A stretch of DNA of 64,000 nt from Lingula anatina (lineage: Eukaryota > Brachiopoda > Lingulata > Lingulida > Lingulidae). The stretch is taken from the NCBI RefSeq assembly GCF_001039355.2, contig NW_019775483.1:279559-343558 (forward strand), written 5' to 3'. Positions 12,601-25,364 of the stretch are shown in pieces. The first letter of the stretch is position 1. Each line of letters opens with the position of its first letter. Under the pieces are notes generated by a model. The model did no database searches and was not told the DNA's origin. It saw only the letters and a list, made by a program, of their open reading frames with translations. A program made the translations under genes and the position numbers.

Positions 12601-13752
12601 GGTAGAAAACAGATGTATCACTTCGCCACCGAAGCCCTGGGAGTATTGTTATCGTGCCATACACCAGCTTTTTCTACTCTTATGATTATGAAATCTGGAT
12701 AGAATCAGCTGTGAATTGCGTCTGCTTTTGAAATCTTCAGACGCGTGCCCTGCTCTTGCGTAATTTTAGTTACATTTTAAAGTGTTCTCCTATCACGTAG
12801 TGCATTACATAATGCGTCCCTTTTAGAGTGTCGCTTTGTCTGCCTGAAAACAATGCTTTTTTAACGGTTATCTTACGTCCTCCAGGAGACAAGATATACT
12901 ATTTGTGCAAATGATCAATTCATGTAATCATTTTGTCCCGAGCAGACTAAAGCCCCTATCGTATGCTTTTATATGTGCAAAGGGACAGCAGTGAGTTGGT
13001 TTTTATTCTTCAAAAAGGCCTTTTTTCCCCCAGGCCATCCCGCTGAGACCATGTTTGATCACATGACCTTCTGATTCTGAGGCCAGAATCTTGACTTTTG
13101 CCCTCTGATGTTATATAAGCAACAACGCTTCCGACTTCTCCAAAGCAGTCCAGATTACATCAATTATTGATTTATATAATTGATAGCAAAATATATTTAA
13201 TTTCCTTTCTTTATCGATTGGATTCCTGTAGACATATAGTTCCAATCAGTTTAATTCAAATTAATTATGTTTTATTGATATTACCCCTTTTCGGTACCGT
13301 AAAGATGTTTTAACAAAATGTTAAACACTGAATATATTTACATTTACAAATGCAAGAGTCGTGTGTAGAGGCTAATAACATAATAACAGGCAAAGTTATT
13401 CAGTGCTCAAGTTACCGAGAACTTAATTCGTGTCTGTTAATAGTTTGAAGCTTGTTAACATGGCAACTGAAATAAACGATACGCCGTTTTGCTCAGACCT
13501 ATATTTGCTGTAATCTGTACAATTTTGATTTTTTGTCGCCAATCGCAGAATTCCCATATTTGACTTGGAATCGATCTATGTTTGATCTGTTATCGCAGGT
13601 GAATGTAACATATTAATATCACCACGTGGGCCTTACCTTAAAACATGTCACAGAATGTATGTCACATTATCACGTGGACCTTACCCTAATACATGTCACA
13701 CTATCACGTGGACCTCACATTTATATATGTCACAGAACCAAGTGGGCCTTTC
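9641..13752. repeat. Large near-identical repeat, copy 2
   Basis: This is the second copy of 5188-9638. It lacks the 318-bp CACTA-type insertion and about 66 bases near 11042, and it shows scattered single-base differences. Sequence after 13752 is unique, so this copy joins the downstream single-copy region. Confidence 0.9.
9702..9811 (+). CDS. 3'-terminal coding exon of an unidentified gene, copy 2
   Basis: This is the same terminal exon as at 5249-5358, with the same acceptor, phase 1 and TAG stop at 9809-9811. The protein is unchanged. The bases after the stop differ from copy 1 by an indel of about 20 bases that would shift any reading frame, so downstream sequence is better read as untranslated than as coding. 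Confidence 0.5.
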
Positions 13753-13950
13753 CATATCACATATCACAGAATGTAACATTACAACGTGAGCCTTGCCTTT
13801 AAGCATATAACAGAATGTATGTCACATTATTATGTGGACCTCACATTAATATATGTCACAGAACCACGTGGGTCTTTCCATATCACATGTCACAGAATGT
13901 TAAATCACCACGTGAGCCCTACCTTAATACATGTCAAAGAATGTATGCTA
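13613..13950. repeat. Degenerate minisatellite with CACGTG in each unit
   Basis: Seven to eight imperfect units of roughly 33-49 bp follow each other. Each has a CACGTGGRCC-like core followed by a CTTA...ATGTCACAGAATG segment. The core contains the palindromic E-box CACGTG, kept or changed by one base in most units. The array therefore stacks many potential bHLH-factor sites. Confidence 0.75.
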
Positions 13951-16900
13951 CGTTCTAGTTCGGCTCTACCCTCCATTACCCTGCCGCCGCGGTTCACTTC
14001 AATATACCTTTGGAATGTGATCGATCGTTTCTATTTCTTGACTAGTTATGGATAAAGTTACAGTTTTTGTTAGGCTCGGTTAGGAGATTGATGAAGAGAG
14101 TGGTTTTCAAAAGAAAGTAATGAAGCGGGGATACCTAAAACTTAACTTCAGTCGGACAACTAGTTCATTAAAAGTGTTGTTTGTTTCCTTTCATTCAAAT
14201 TCTTTAATAGACATAACATGCAGAAATGTGCTATTCAGGTTATTCATTCAAAATAATTTTAACTAATTGTGATTTAAAACGTTACATTTGTCTTTATATT
14301 TTGCTTCTATGTATTACACCTCTTTTTTTTCCAAAATCTTGCCATGCGCGGCAGAACGTTTTGCATAACGAACTCCCATTCAGATTAAACGATCTCGTTC
14401 ACTGTGGGGGCATGTGTTGAAAACAATTATCTTACAGGCAATTTCAAAAGCGTATCGACAAAACTGGTCATTGTTATCCATATTCTGATATATTAAACTT
14501 CGGCTATGCGCGATGTCCAATTCAACTTCCCGCATGCAATCGGAGTTTCCATTTAATCTTTGAAGTGGCTTGGGAATATCTCCAATCTTTGTTTTCTTGG
14601 TCATTTCCATATCAGTTTAAGCTAACTCTTCATTCGAATAATGCTGAGCCTTGAGACCTGTTCTAATCTTTGTTTTCGCAGTGCTCAGTTGTCCACTACT
14701 TTAAGTGCACTCCAAATTATGCCAATTCAATATCGAATATAATAGTTTGTCTGGCGAGGTTAACATACCTGTAGTCCCTTGATAACTTACCACAGCTCGC
14801 CCAGAAATTAGAATAGACGTGTTGACGCTGTTAGCTTGGTAAAGACGTCTTTATTAGATTGAAATGATCTTCATGTAGACGTTTCACCAGGCGCTGTCAT
14901 CAGAAATATCAATATGGCGGATTGATGAGTGCTTTTATTTGGTGCGTATCGGGTCTGTTGCAGTGGTCCTGAAACCATGTGTGACATTTATTTTACCGTG
15001 ACAGACCAAATTAAAATATGGAGAAAAATCGAAAGTACTTGTGGAGTAATTGGCAACAGTTCTGATATAAGGTCATATAATCATGCACTTAATTGGCAGT
15101 CATGATAACAATGCCAAAGACAAAGTCCATCTTAGCTTTGACTATCAACATGTTCTGTGTTGTGTTATCTTAATTAATAATAATTACAAGCATGTATTCA
15201 AGTTTACAAGAATATGGTACATTAAACCAGTCACGTAGACCATCCCATTATTATGTAAACAATATCTAAGAGTAAGTAAAGGGTACCAAATGATCTGATT
15301 AACAAAATAAATAAATAAATAAATAAATAAATGAATAAATAAATATAAAAAGAATGTTTCTATAACAATAATGAGAATCAGAAATATTTCTTGTCCTCCC
15401 AGGTTTTTTTTTCGCCAACGCCCCCTATTCAACTCTTGTCCAAAAACTGTTTCTTGCTCCTTTTCCTATAGGTTCTGTGTTATTACTTTACTGAGGTATT
15501 GGAATTCACCAGTCCTTTTTCATTTGATACAAACAGCTTTATATATTCCCTAAGCGACGCAGAATATGAAAGTTGATATGTATTTCTGATTATGCGTATG
15601 CACTGATTTCTAAAGGGGGTCTGAAAGTAATTCTCAGTTTGGTCATAATCTCAAATAAAAGTGGCATTATACAAAATCACTGGAATTACATGTGTCTCTG
15701 AACGCTTTAGGGGTGTTTACAGCTTGACGTGCTCACAGCTAGTTCAGTGAGATTTAAAAAAAAACAATCTGCAACTGATCTAAAATATCAAAAGAAAGAA
15801 AAATAAAAAAAAATAATTTCGTGTTTTGTGTCCAAGCTTCAAGTTCAATTTTTATCTATATTTCAATTGATGACTATGCAAGAAAAAACTCTGGTGATTA
15901 ATTTTCAATATGTCACTGCCCTCTGTCTTTCTTAAGGCATTTGCCTTCTTTGCGGTCGCCATGCCAACATTTTCTCAAAATACTACAAGTTGTCGTAAAA
16001 TGAACCGAGTACAACTCCCCCAGCGAATAGCTTGTTGAAAGCGTATCCCGTGATCCAAAGCTCCATCAATACATTTACCTTAACAATTGATTCAGGGCCG
16101 TTCAAACATGTTATGGATTTATCAAGTTGTTAAAAAACAATATTCCACTTACGCAGCTGTTGCTCATACGGGATTAAGGAGTAAAATGGCAATAGAACTT
16201 TTTTGGACGTGTGCTAATCTAAAAAACGCACGTTTTTAAAGTGTGTGTTGTCGGATTATCTCTACAGAGATGATGGCATTCTGGACTGGGATTGGAGCAG
16301 AGATAAATGGCAATTTAAGAGTGTCATTTTGAAAGTTTTTTTATCGAGAAAAGCAGCTTCCCAAAATCTGTCCTCGTCTACGCGTTTACCAGAAAATTGA
16401 CGCCATTTGGGAAATACTGCACTAGCTAAAATGAGACAAGCTGAAAGATGGAAGTGGGCGATATCAAGGGGTGTCATTAAGATATTGTTTTTAACGCAAA
16501 CACCCAATTTTAGGTAATCTATCTTCTATTTGCTTTCATGAAAGCTGATCCAAAATGGGAAAGCTACACTCATTATAGGTGAGTAAAGGCTCGGATTAAT
16601 TTCTCGGTCACGGATAAGACAATGGCAACTCCACAGAACTCAAGCAGACGATCCAAATTTGCTGCCGTCTGAACCATCTGCCATTGCGCGCGCGTTTGGA
16701 ACTACAGCATGCGATAAGCGTCGTCGACCTCCTGCCTATATAAGAGCAATGGAAAGCACCAGCGAGCATTTAATACGTTCATAGTTGGTGGCTTCATGCG
16801 AGGTATCGACTAAAGAAGTTACCAGAGTTCCTTAACAGTGCTAGTTTACACGTCCATTAACCATTTGATGCTCATTGGACACGTACATTGGCGGTTTTAC

Positions 16901-17653
16901 ATTGGCGACGTCCATAACGATTTGATAATTGATATTCGGTGTAACGTAACGCAAGGCAATTAATTTCTGTTTTTTATGCTTTCTCATGAAAGCAGAGGTG
17001 AAAGTAACATCAGACCTGTTGAAAATCGACCAAGCGCTGCTTAACAACTGAAAGAAGGACCATAATACGTGAATGTGAACACACATCACAGACAGCACAA
17101 TGGTAATAGGCGACTAACGCAGTAGAAAACTGAAAGCCGTTTTGATAGCCTCGTAAGGACTGTAAATAGTAAGGCATTTTCCAGGGAAAGTGAAAAAGCT
17201 TCACGAAAAGAGGGTGACCTGCCGAAACAAATAACTGGACCTTTTTTGCATACTCTTGGTAGCACGTGTGCTTCTACTGGCAAAGAGTTTTAAATATCTA
17301 GGCATGGCGCCGGCAGTTTCTACCATCCGTCTATGACGCCATGTTACGACTCATTTTGTATAAGGTAAGTGTAGCGAGTGGAGAGTCAATAAATGTTCAT
17401 CGCCCATTGATAAGACAACGTGGCGTGAATGAATACTTGTGTCAACTTTGTCATTTGCTCATGCGAAAAGATATTTTGTAAATGCAGTTTTTCGACGTTT
17501 GTACTGTGTCGTGACAGAAAAAACATTAGTTTGATCATGCTCTGAAACATAATGACCCGTAACCAGCGATATAATATACCAGCCGTTTTTGCAACATCCT
17601 AAATAACAGCCTCTGTCATGCTATTCTGAAGTTAAATATGCAACTGCGTTTAT
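13951..17653. other. Non-coding stretch without recognised genes
   Basis: Only short, unconvincing open frames are present. It contains an (AAAT)n tract at about 15306-15347 and a TATA-type promoter candidate near 16733. Several open frames of 60-85 codons on the minus strand (for example 16262-16507) lack good splice sites or recognisable domains. Confidence 0.5.
16733..16742 (+). promoter_or_regulatory. Candidate TATA box
   Basis: A CTATATAAGAG element on the plus strand lies just downstream of a locally CG-rich segment with GCGCGCGCG at about 16686. Spacing would place a start site near 16765-16770. No coding exon could be assigned to it, so it may serve a non-coding or distant first exon, or be chance. 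Confidence 0.3.
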
Positions 17654-17851
17654 TCAGACAATAGTGTCTGATGTTTTCAAAGCATCAAATGTCCCCCGTC
17701 GTTCCAGAGTTTTATAGATATTTGGATCGTCTGGGTCTGATAGCCCTGGTTGTGGATACCTATGAGTGTCTGGTGCATTACACATTATTTCCACCCTTTT
17801 AAAGTACTCGGGACAGTTTTCACATGGAACGGTATGCTTTAGTGGTACATC
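17654..17851 (-). CDS. 3'-terminal coding exon of an unidentified gene
   Basis: On the minus strand a good acceptor (GGTACAG) opens a 65-codon frame from 17851 to a TGA at 17656-17654. The AATAAA poly(A) signal overlaps the stop codon (17654-17649). The protein tail has a CENCPEY cysteine pair, then MCNAPDTHRYPQPG, an acidic DPDDPNIYKTLE segment and a basic ERRGTF. The composition is clearly coding-like, with the NIYKTLE region resembling cytoplasmic tyrosine-containing receptor tails. Upstream exons should lie at higher coordinates but I could not identify them. The family is unknown. Confidence 0.45.
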   Translation of the reverse strand, partial: DVPLKHTVPCENCPEYFKRVEIMCNAPDTHRYPQPGLSDPDDPNIYKTLERRGTFDALKTSDTIV

Positions 17852-19455
17852 CTGTACCGGTACACTTTGCTTGATTACCACATAAGAGATCCACTGAAAT
17901 GCTCGACACGGGCAATTAGTTAACGCTACTGCAAGAAACGAAACTATGGAGGCACTGTGAAAGCGAATAAAACCGTCTGTTGCACGCTAGAACCATTTTA
18001 AGTGGACCGGTGCAAAATGTATCTCTAAAGTATACCGCCAGTTGAAAATGCTCTAGGTCTAAATACAACTTTCCTCTACTATTTCACATTGACCAAAGAA
18101 ATAAAGTGTATTCATTTGAATCAAGTTTTGAATGGTTGCACATAGCAATGAGATTTAGAGAAAATGGAGTACCAAGTACTTCTGCTGTCTCCGAGCCTTC
18201 TTATGTTTTGAATGCTTTATATTAAGAAACTCAGATGGAAAACATCTTGAGCTCATGCTATATCAGACGGTTTCAATATCCAATACTACTCTCAAATAAA
18301 GCATTGTATGTACACTGCACAAAAGGATGAGATTTATCATTATCAGTTGTATAAATGCCATGTTTTGTATGTACGCGCAGCATCCTTTAATATGTCCATA
18401 GGGATATCCGTATACAGCCCATGCCGTTGGTTTTTACACACTTGCAGTATAATTGAGCATCCCAATTTGTTTAGTAGAACACTGAGATTTTGGCAAGCGT
18501 ATCCTGAGACAATCTTGTTTTGAAACCTCTGAATTGTCTAGGTGTTCACACAAATGTTATTGGATTCATTCGCATGATGTGCGGTAATTGCAACAGGTTT
18601 TCCACTAAGACAGATAATTATAAAATAAAACACCCTGTCTCACCGTAAAAGTTTTCGTGTAACTACACCAAATTAGAAAATCAATCCTAATGCTGCCAAA
18701 AAGGCGAATAATCTCTAATGAAAAGTATATAAGTATATTCATTTCTTAGAATATACTCTTCGTAATTGTTTGGCATATGGCCATTTGTTATATCTTATGC
18801 AAACCACTGGGGCCTATACCATTGTCATAGGCGTGCATGTGCATATTATCCGATTGCAGGTTGTTCATTTACCATGTCATTTTACATAGAACTCCTTTAG
18901 GAATATGAATTTATTGGAAAAAGTGTTTAGTTTGTATTTCGTGCAATACAAAACCAAAGTGAAGCAGATTGTGTGAAACATGTGCACGCCATATCATTTG
19001 TCTAACGTGACGTACCGTGAAACCTGCTCTCCGATTATACCAAAGCATAAAGAATGAAATTTTTTATTGAAGTTTCTTTTAAAAACTGGCGTGTAGCGAG
19101 CTGCTTGGTGCATAAGGCGCACCTACAGTTTGGCTTATTGTAAGAAAAGCGGGTACACAGTATATACATGATAACGTTTTACACAATAACGTTTTTTAGT
19201 TATGTGAACGTTATGGCAACTTATACTAACGTTCTGTATATGCTGGGTAACGCCCATGTGACAGGTGTTACAGGAATGTAGTCCAAGGAATGAAAACCCG
19301 TTGTCCCATATGAGTAGTACCGGTTTGGACGAGCTACAGGTTAGGGTGAATCGGAAGAATCTGGGTCAGTCAATGGGTTGGCTGTCATCTATACAAAGTA
19401 ATGGAAAACGGACCACGATTTCTAGCGGACTGCCATTCTTGTTCCGCCGCTACTC

Positions 19456-19511
19456 AATATATATATATATATATATATAAAACAACTGCTGTTCTTTATT
19501 TCATTTTATCA

Positions 19512-19546
<35 letters not shown>

Positions 19547-19548
19547 AT
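19456..19548. repeat. (AT)n and (ATCT)n microsatellites
   Basis: An (AT)n tract at about 19456-19478 is followed by an (ATCT)n tetranucleotide array at about 19512-19547. Confidence 0.9.
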
Positions 19549-20242
19549 ATTGTGCCAATGTTTAACTTTATTGAATCATTAACCAAAACCTTCAGCTTTA
19601 CTGATATTCGATACAATCCCAAGTAAAAGTAAAGAATGGGACAGAATTACAATTTTAGTAGATCTATGATTTTGTAAGAAAAATTCCAAGAACGTAAAAT
19701 GGCCTCCAGGGTATATGTCGAGATAGATTTGTTCATCAGAAAGACGTCTTAGCTATGAATGATGGGATATAATTCAAAATAATAGCACGTGTGATCGTTT
19801 CAATAAGCCATACAATAAATGGATCGGAAGCTATCACGTTAAGGAATATAGATTCATCAACAATAAAATGAATATTGGTTAAATTAAAAAATTGAAATGG
19901 AGAATAGGATTTCCGTCGGATAAAAAAACTTGTGCGCGATTATGGATCGATCATTAAATGTTTTGATCAGTTCAGAAGTGTTAGCATTAATTTTATTCTA
20001 TTTTAAAGTAAAGAGAAAACATATGATCTCCTATGTCCATTTCCCTCCACGATACCTCTGGGAAAGACATCCCTTCAAAACGAGTATACATGTATATCAA
20101 GGAACAAAGAAGATCATTTCTTTTGATACCCAAACTCGAAGCTAATTATGTTTTTCTGTTTCAATCTGTTCTCGCCATTGTCAGGTAGAAAAGGTTACAT
20201 AATCACGAAATGGTCCCTAAACTTATTAAATATCACATACCA

Positions 20243-20243
<1 letters not shown>

Positions 20244-20309
<66 letters not shown>
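20244..20309. repeat. (TAA)n microsatellite
   Basis: Twenty-two uninterrupted TAA units. The complement gives a poly-leucine frame that should not be taken as a protein. Confidence 0.95.
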
Positions 20310-20311
<2 letters not shown>

Positions 20312-21229
20312 TTGAATAAAATGTAAAGAAATCGATATCTGAAGAGTCACATCTGGTTTTTGTTTTCATGTTTTTTAGTGTTCCTTTTATTTGGTGGGGG
20401 AGCTGCTGGATATGCCATTGAAGTAAACAGATAACTAACTGAGAAGACATAACAAAAAATAAAATAAATTAATAGATAGAAACATAAATATAAGTGAATA
20501 AAAGAATAAAATATGACACAAGGGAAAAAATCTCGGGGAAAATATTGTTTGAATGCACCTCTATTTTCAAAAAGCCGGTCCGTCTGGTCGTCTTGGAAAA
20601 TTTTGTGTCGAGTTGAGGATCAGACACGTTACTGTCCCATAAAATACCTCTACCTCCGTCGCTAACAGCTCTCGTGAACTGCAAACTTTCATAAAATATT
20701 CATACGACACTCACTTCAAAGGTAAAATATGAGTGATAGTTTCTGCGATCTATGCTGTCCTTGAACGAAAAAATCGATGGAAAAAATCAACACCCCGTTC
20801 ACCTTTGTTGTTATAAAACACTAACAGGAAAGTTGAAAAGCTCCTTCTTCCGGACATTAAGGCTCTGAAAACGAATATGGAAATGGACTGTCGATACATA
20901 AACCAACATTACGTCCTAAAGATAGCATGATTTATGATCTTGAAATGATAAGCTCTCAATTTTAGGTGAAACATAGGCCAACCTGCATACGATTTGTACA
21001 GGTACGGATAATCGTGACGTAAGTGAGTCAAAATCTGTGACAGGGGTTAACAAACCTATGGATATCGGCACTATTTTTCAGTGGACGCGCAGTCATTTGA
21101 CACCGGTTGAAAATAGCTAGCAGTATAAAAGTTATGCTACGCGAATTACCTTCAGAAAAGACTATTCTAAAAATTACTGATGAATTTTGGTCAGTGGTAA
21201 CGTTGGAGAGGAATAGTGGTTATTCTCGT

Positions 21230-21230
<1 letters not shown>

Positions 21231-21276
<46 letters not shown>
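21231..21276. repeat. (ATA)n microsatellite
   Basis: About fifteen perfect trinucleotide units. They lie inside a 92-codon open frame and read as poly-asparagine, but nothing around them looks like a gene. Confidence 0.9.
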
Positions 21277-21280
<4 letters not shown>

Positions 21281-22617
21281 CAAAACCCCAAAATACGCTC
21301 AGAAGTTGTAATGGAAAGGAAAGGTTATGGATGTCGCCCGTGCAAAACACGTATTAATAAAAAGGTAATATCGATAAACGTTTAGATACAATGTGCTTAA
21401 CGAGTGTAGACTTAGTTGTCGTTAAGTGTTTAGAGATACTAATTGAAAACGGTCTCAAAACCCATCCTTATGGAGTAAACGAATCATCTTCTTTAAAGGG
21501 AAATGTTAGTCCTTATAACATCACTTTGACCTATAACCATAGATCAAAGTTTAATCAATTTTTAACTAGATGTAGGCGGCACCTCCAGAATATTACTTTT
21601 TAACTGTGCTCAAACTGTTTTCAAACTGATCGCTGGTAAGCAATAAACTGCGCATAAGATTATATTCGGTCTTTTTTCATACCCTACACATAAAGAAGTT
21701 TGCAAATGCAAAATATGGATCCAGTCTGATATAATACACAGGTCACTTCAGGAAACTAATGGGCTTTGCATGTTTCAGATTATAGGCATGTAATAGCGCT
21801 CTAAATTCCAGAACCCTCCGGTATCCAATCCTTGTATCAATATCGCGAAACAGGTTTCAAACAAAGGTAAAATGAGGATCGGAAACCGAAATATCCTGCG
21901 GGTCATCGTGGGGGTTACAGGTGCGTAAACCCGCAATGACAGATAGATAATGGGAAGTTACTCCAGGGAATAAATACGCGATTAGTAATGGCTGATTGCA
22001 GGAGATCTTTCACTTGTATTTTGCTATCGGCTGAGACCACCTGCGGGCAACGCTCTCATAATGCTTACCTGCACAAATGCGAGTTTACAGTTTTACGAAT
22101 GTACGGATTGAAGATTTTTTTTTTCTGTTCTACTCGAGGCTAACCACCCGCGTTTGTCTATCTTAGGATTGTTTTGTATAGTATGTGTTCAGGACGAAGA
22201 ATGCTCTCTAACATTTATTAATCTTATCATGTTTGCTCTTAGTACTGTAGTACTGTTTGACGTTTTTTATTAATCGATAAATGAATGTATGTGCACAATG
22301 TGGATGGTTTGTGTTCTGACGTTTTATGCCCATGTGCTCTGCAGAAGTACTTTCTATTTCAATTTCACATTTCTTAAAAAGAAAATGATCCTTAAAATTG
22401 TTTTCAGTATTGAGCCATTCATTGCCCCTGGGATTTGAGCGCCGAGCAAACTCATTATCCTTTAAGTGGTCTGCATGACACTTTTGTATATCGTTTGATG
22501 ACTGATGTATGTACTCTTTGCCTTCAAAACCTGAACTTTCCTTAAGTTTTTTAAGATGTGCTGTGTAGCTGACCGATTTTCACCCGAGTGATGTTTGTAT
22601 GTAAACCCTGTGTGTAT

Positions 22618-23013
22618 CTATACAACTGTCAACTTTCCATTTTTTAACAACCAGTGACCAGTCATGTATTTTGTCATTGGCCCATTAGTCTTAGATGTCT
22701 TTTGTGCCTTATCATGAGATTTTTTTACATATCTTTCTATATTCAGGTTCTCCTGGTTTCTTTCAACCTCAGCGTACAGAGAGTTAGTTATAAATTTTGA
22801 GGTTAGATTATTCATAAGTTTTAGCTCTATCTGTTTGAAAGATGTACTCTTTTGTATTCTTTTCTGTTTCCCCTTTTTTTCTGTTCGCCCTACTATGGTA
22901 CCTCTGGGGTTTCGGTACCGTGAAGAATAATGACAAATAAAAATTGTTATGTAGACTGTCACCTTTATTAAATAGACAGTTAACGGAATATTAGCTGTCT
23001 TATATGTTTCCAT
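22618..23013 (-). CDS. Weak hypothetical ORF, 131 aa
   Basis: A minus-strand frame starts at a true ATG (23013) and runs 131 codons to a stop at 22618. It would encode one hydrophobic segment (about residues 10-27, YLIKVTVYITIFI) followed by a lysine- and asparagine-rich tail. No known domain is visible. Its length is unusual for the local base composition but not decisive, and no upstream promoter or splice structure could be assigned. It could equally be chance. Confidence 0.2.
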   Translation of the reverse strand: METYKTANIPLTVYLIKVTVYITIFICHYSSRYRNPRGTIVGRTEKKGKQKRIQKSTSFKQIELKLMNNLTSKFITNSLYAEVERNQENLNIERYVKKSHDKAQKTSKTNGPMTKYMTGHWLLKNGKLTVV

Positions 23014-24819
23014 GTTAACGCATTCTCAAATAATGTCACAATACTGAAATCACTAATATAAACTGATGTTTGGAGGTTATAGTGCAGCAAAGCACGTCGC
23101 TGTTATCGTGAATATTCAGTGCAAGGTCGTTACGAATAAAACGTAAAATGCTACACGTACATATGCACCACGAAAATAGGCGTCGTGTACCCTGTGTCCT
23201 GTTTAAACTGATTTGTACAGGTAAAGCCCGTCCTTGGTTTTGACTCATTCACGTCACGTTAATCCTAACCTGTTTGAATCTAATGGAGGACGGAACCTCT
23301 GTTACACTGAACCTTTTCTTCACGGTGGCCCGGTAAGAGAAATATGCTCCATCGCGATAATGGCCTTTCTTGCACAAACTCGATATCAATGTATCATCTT
23401 ATTATCGGTTTTTCCTTGCGTGAGGATTCCGAAATGGAATTGAAAAGAAATATTTTGTGCTCGCGTGGAGATAATAAGCTGTAGTCAAGATAATAAAATT
23501 CAAATCAATACCTCATCTATGGAGATTGTCATTTTCTTTCGATGGAAGCCATATTTGCAATTAGAGGTGCGTAAGTTGGTGGGTGAAAATGGGAACAAAA
23601 TTGCAACTTGAAGATTGTATGAGTGCTGTAGAATAAAGTCTGCAATCGTTTCTTTTATCTCTCCATTATGCAATTATGACATTAATTGCTTTTGCTTCCC
23701 ATTTGCTGTGCATTGGTGTCCATTTTCTTGTGCTCGACGATTGCCCGATTCTTGCCATCCTGGTAGCAATAAAATTATGTATATTCACTTTAGAAAAACT
23801 GTTCCATCAATAAATAGACCTAATAGACCTACATGTATTTCAGTCTTTGGCGCAGAAGCAATGTTACGTTATCCCCAAAAGCGTAGTTGGTCGCAAGTTA
23901 ATATTTTTAAATTAAAAAAAAAAGGAGAAAGAAAGAAAGAAACATAAATCGTCCCTTTCAGCACAAAGAACAATAACTTTATCATGACTCATGTTCAGGG
24001 TAGAGTCAGGGTGAGGTAGGGGTGGGGTGGGGTATGGGTGAGGGTTGGGTCGGAGAGAATCTGTAAGCAAGTGAGATAGATGCCTTCGCCTTAAATCAAA
24101 CTCGTACTACAGCTTATGTTTCGTAGAGACAACAAAAGGACATTAGACGTAAACGAAGATAGATGGACCACTTAGCAGTTCAACGCTCTTCCTTCCAGCA
24201 GATGGCTTTGTAATGACACCGATTAAGCCATAATGAAAAGACACAGATATCACTTATTTGAAGAGCACTATTCAATTATCGTCATTGAGCTCCGTTCATG
24301 GGAAATCTGGACTAGTTACTCGTTAATCGTCATTTTTCCTCGTAGCGAATGGTTGTTTTCATTATTTTATCATTATGTTCTATCATGGAAATGGACCAAA
24401 GCATAACGAGTTAGAAATTAACGCAGAGGAGAACAGTGACCCTGGGTCAATCGGTCATAACCCTGTAGTACAATGACCTCCAAAGACGTTTTACGGCATA
24501 AGATAAGTTCGTCATTTTTACACAAATTATATTTAAGATGAAAATAGGAACGTGGCTATATGCGTGACTGTAAAAGTTGCTGTCATATTTTCCCAATGGC
24601 CCTTTCATGTTATTCCCACCTGATGTTGAACAAGTGAAGAAGTGGCAATGATAGACAGGCCGTAGAAAAATGTGACCTTATCGCATTTTCATGACAAGCA
24701 GGCATGATTTGAATATTGTCTTAAAAGTTATCCAAGGGTATAATGATAGGGATTCTAAGAACTTAAACTGACCCAAGCACATGTTGGTATGTATAAACTC
24801 CATAGTCCCATCACATACT

Positions 24820-24821
<2 letters not shown>

Positions 24822-24890
<69 letters not shown>
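24822..24890. repeat. (TA)n microsatellite, left flank of foldback element
   Basis: About 34 TA units abut the left arm of the inverted-repeat element at 24889. Confidence 0.95.
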
Positions 24891-24893
<3 letters not shown>

Positions 24894-25262
24894 AAAAGAA
24901 AAAAAGAACAGCAACTTTTTTTGCCCCAACCGGTTTCTTTCTTTCTTCAGGGGTTTTTGTTTATTTGTAACTAGGTGATGTCATAAAATGTTAAAATGTG
25001 ACGTCTGTTTGGGTTGTTTCCCTAGTGAAACAGAAACAGAAAGGGAAATGAAAGAAAATCTATTCATTAATAAGTATAAACCTACATTGAATAGATAAAA
25101 GCATTGGTAAAAGTAACAATTAAACACCCATTGTTACAGACGTCACATTTTAACCTTTTATGACATCACCTATAGTAACAAATAAACAAAACCCCCTGAA
25201 GAAAGAAAGAAACCGGTTGGGGCAAAAAAAGTTGCTGTTCTTTTTTTCTTTTTATTATATAT
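24889..25262. mobile_element. Foldback/MITE element bounded by (TA)n tracts
   Basis: The left arm (24889-25008) and right arm (25136-25259) are inverted copies about 120 bp long with few mismatches. Both carry GAACAGCAACTTTTTTTGCC near the outer end and a TGACGTC-containing motif near the inner end. Long TA tracts flank both sides, so either the element inserted into a TA repeat or its ends seed TA expansion. The TA context would suit a Tc1/mariner-like TA target, but this is inference. Confidence 0.75.
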
Positions 25263-25291
25263 AATATTACTCGTACAGGAAAAACATTTTT

Positions 25292-25295
<4 letters not shown>

Positions 25296-25362
<67 letters not shown>
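25296..25362. repeat. (TA)n microsatellite, right of foldback element
   Basis: About 33 TA units separated from the right arm of the foldback element by about 35 non-repetitive bases. Confidence 0.95.

Positions 25363-25364
<2 letters not shown>

Noticed and set aside
16538-16578. Short exon-like frame MKADPKWESYTHY before GTGAGT on the plus strand
   Set aside because: Only 13 codons, with no supporting promoter or downstream exon found.
20226-20450. Poly-leucine ORF on the minus strand
   Set aside because: It is only the translation of a TAA microsatellite.
24678-24974. Tyrosine-isoleucine repeat ORFs on both strands
   Set aside because: Translation of a TA microsatellite.
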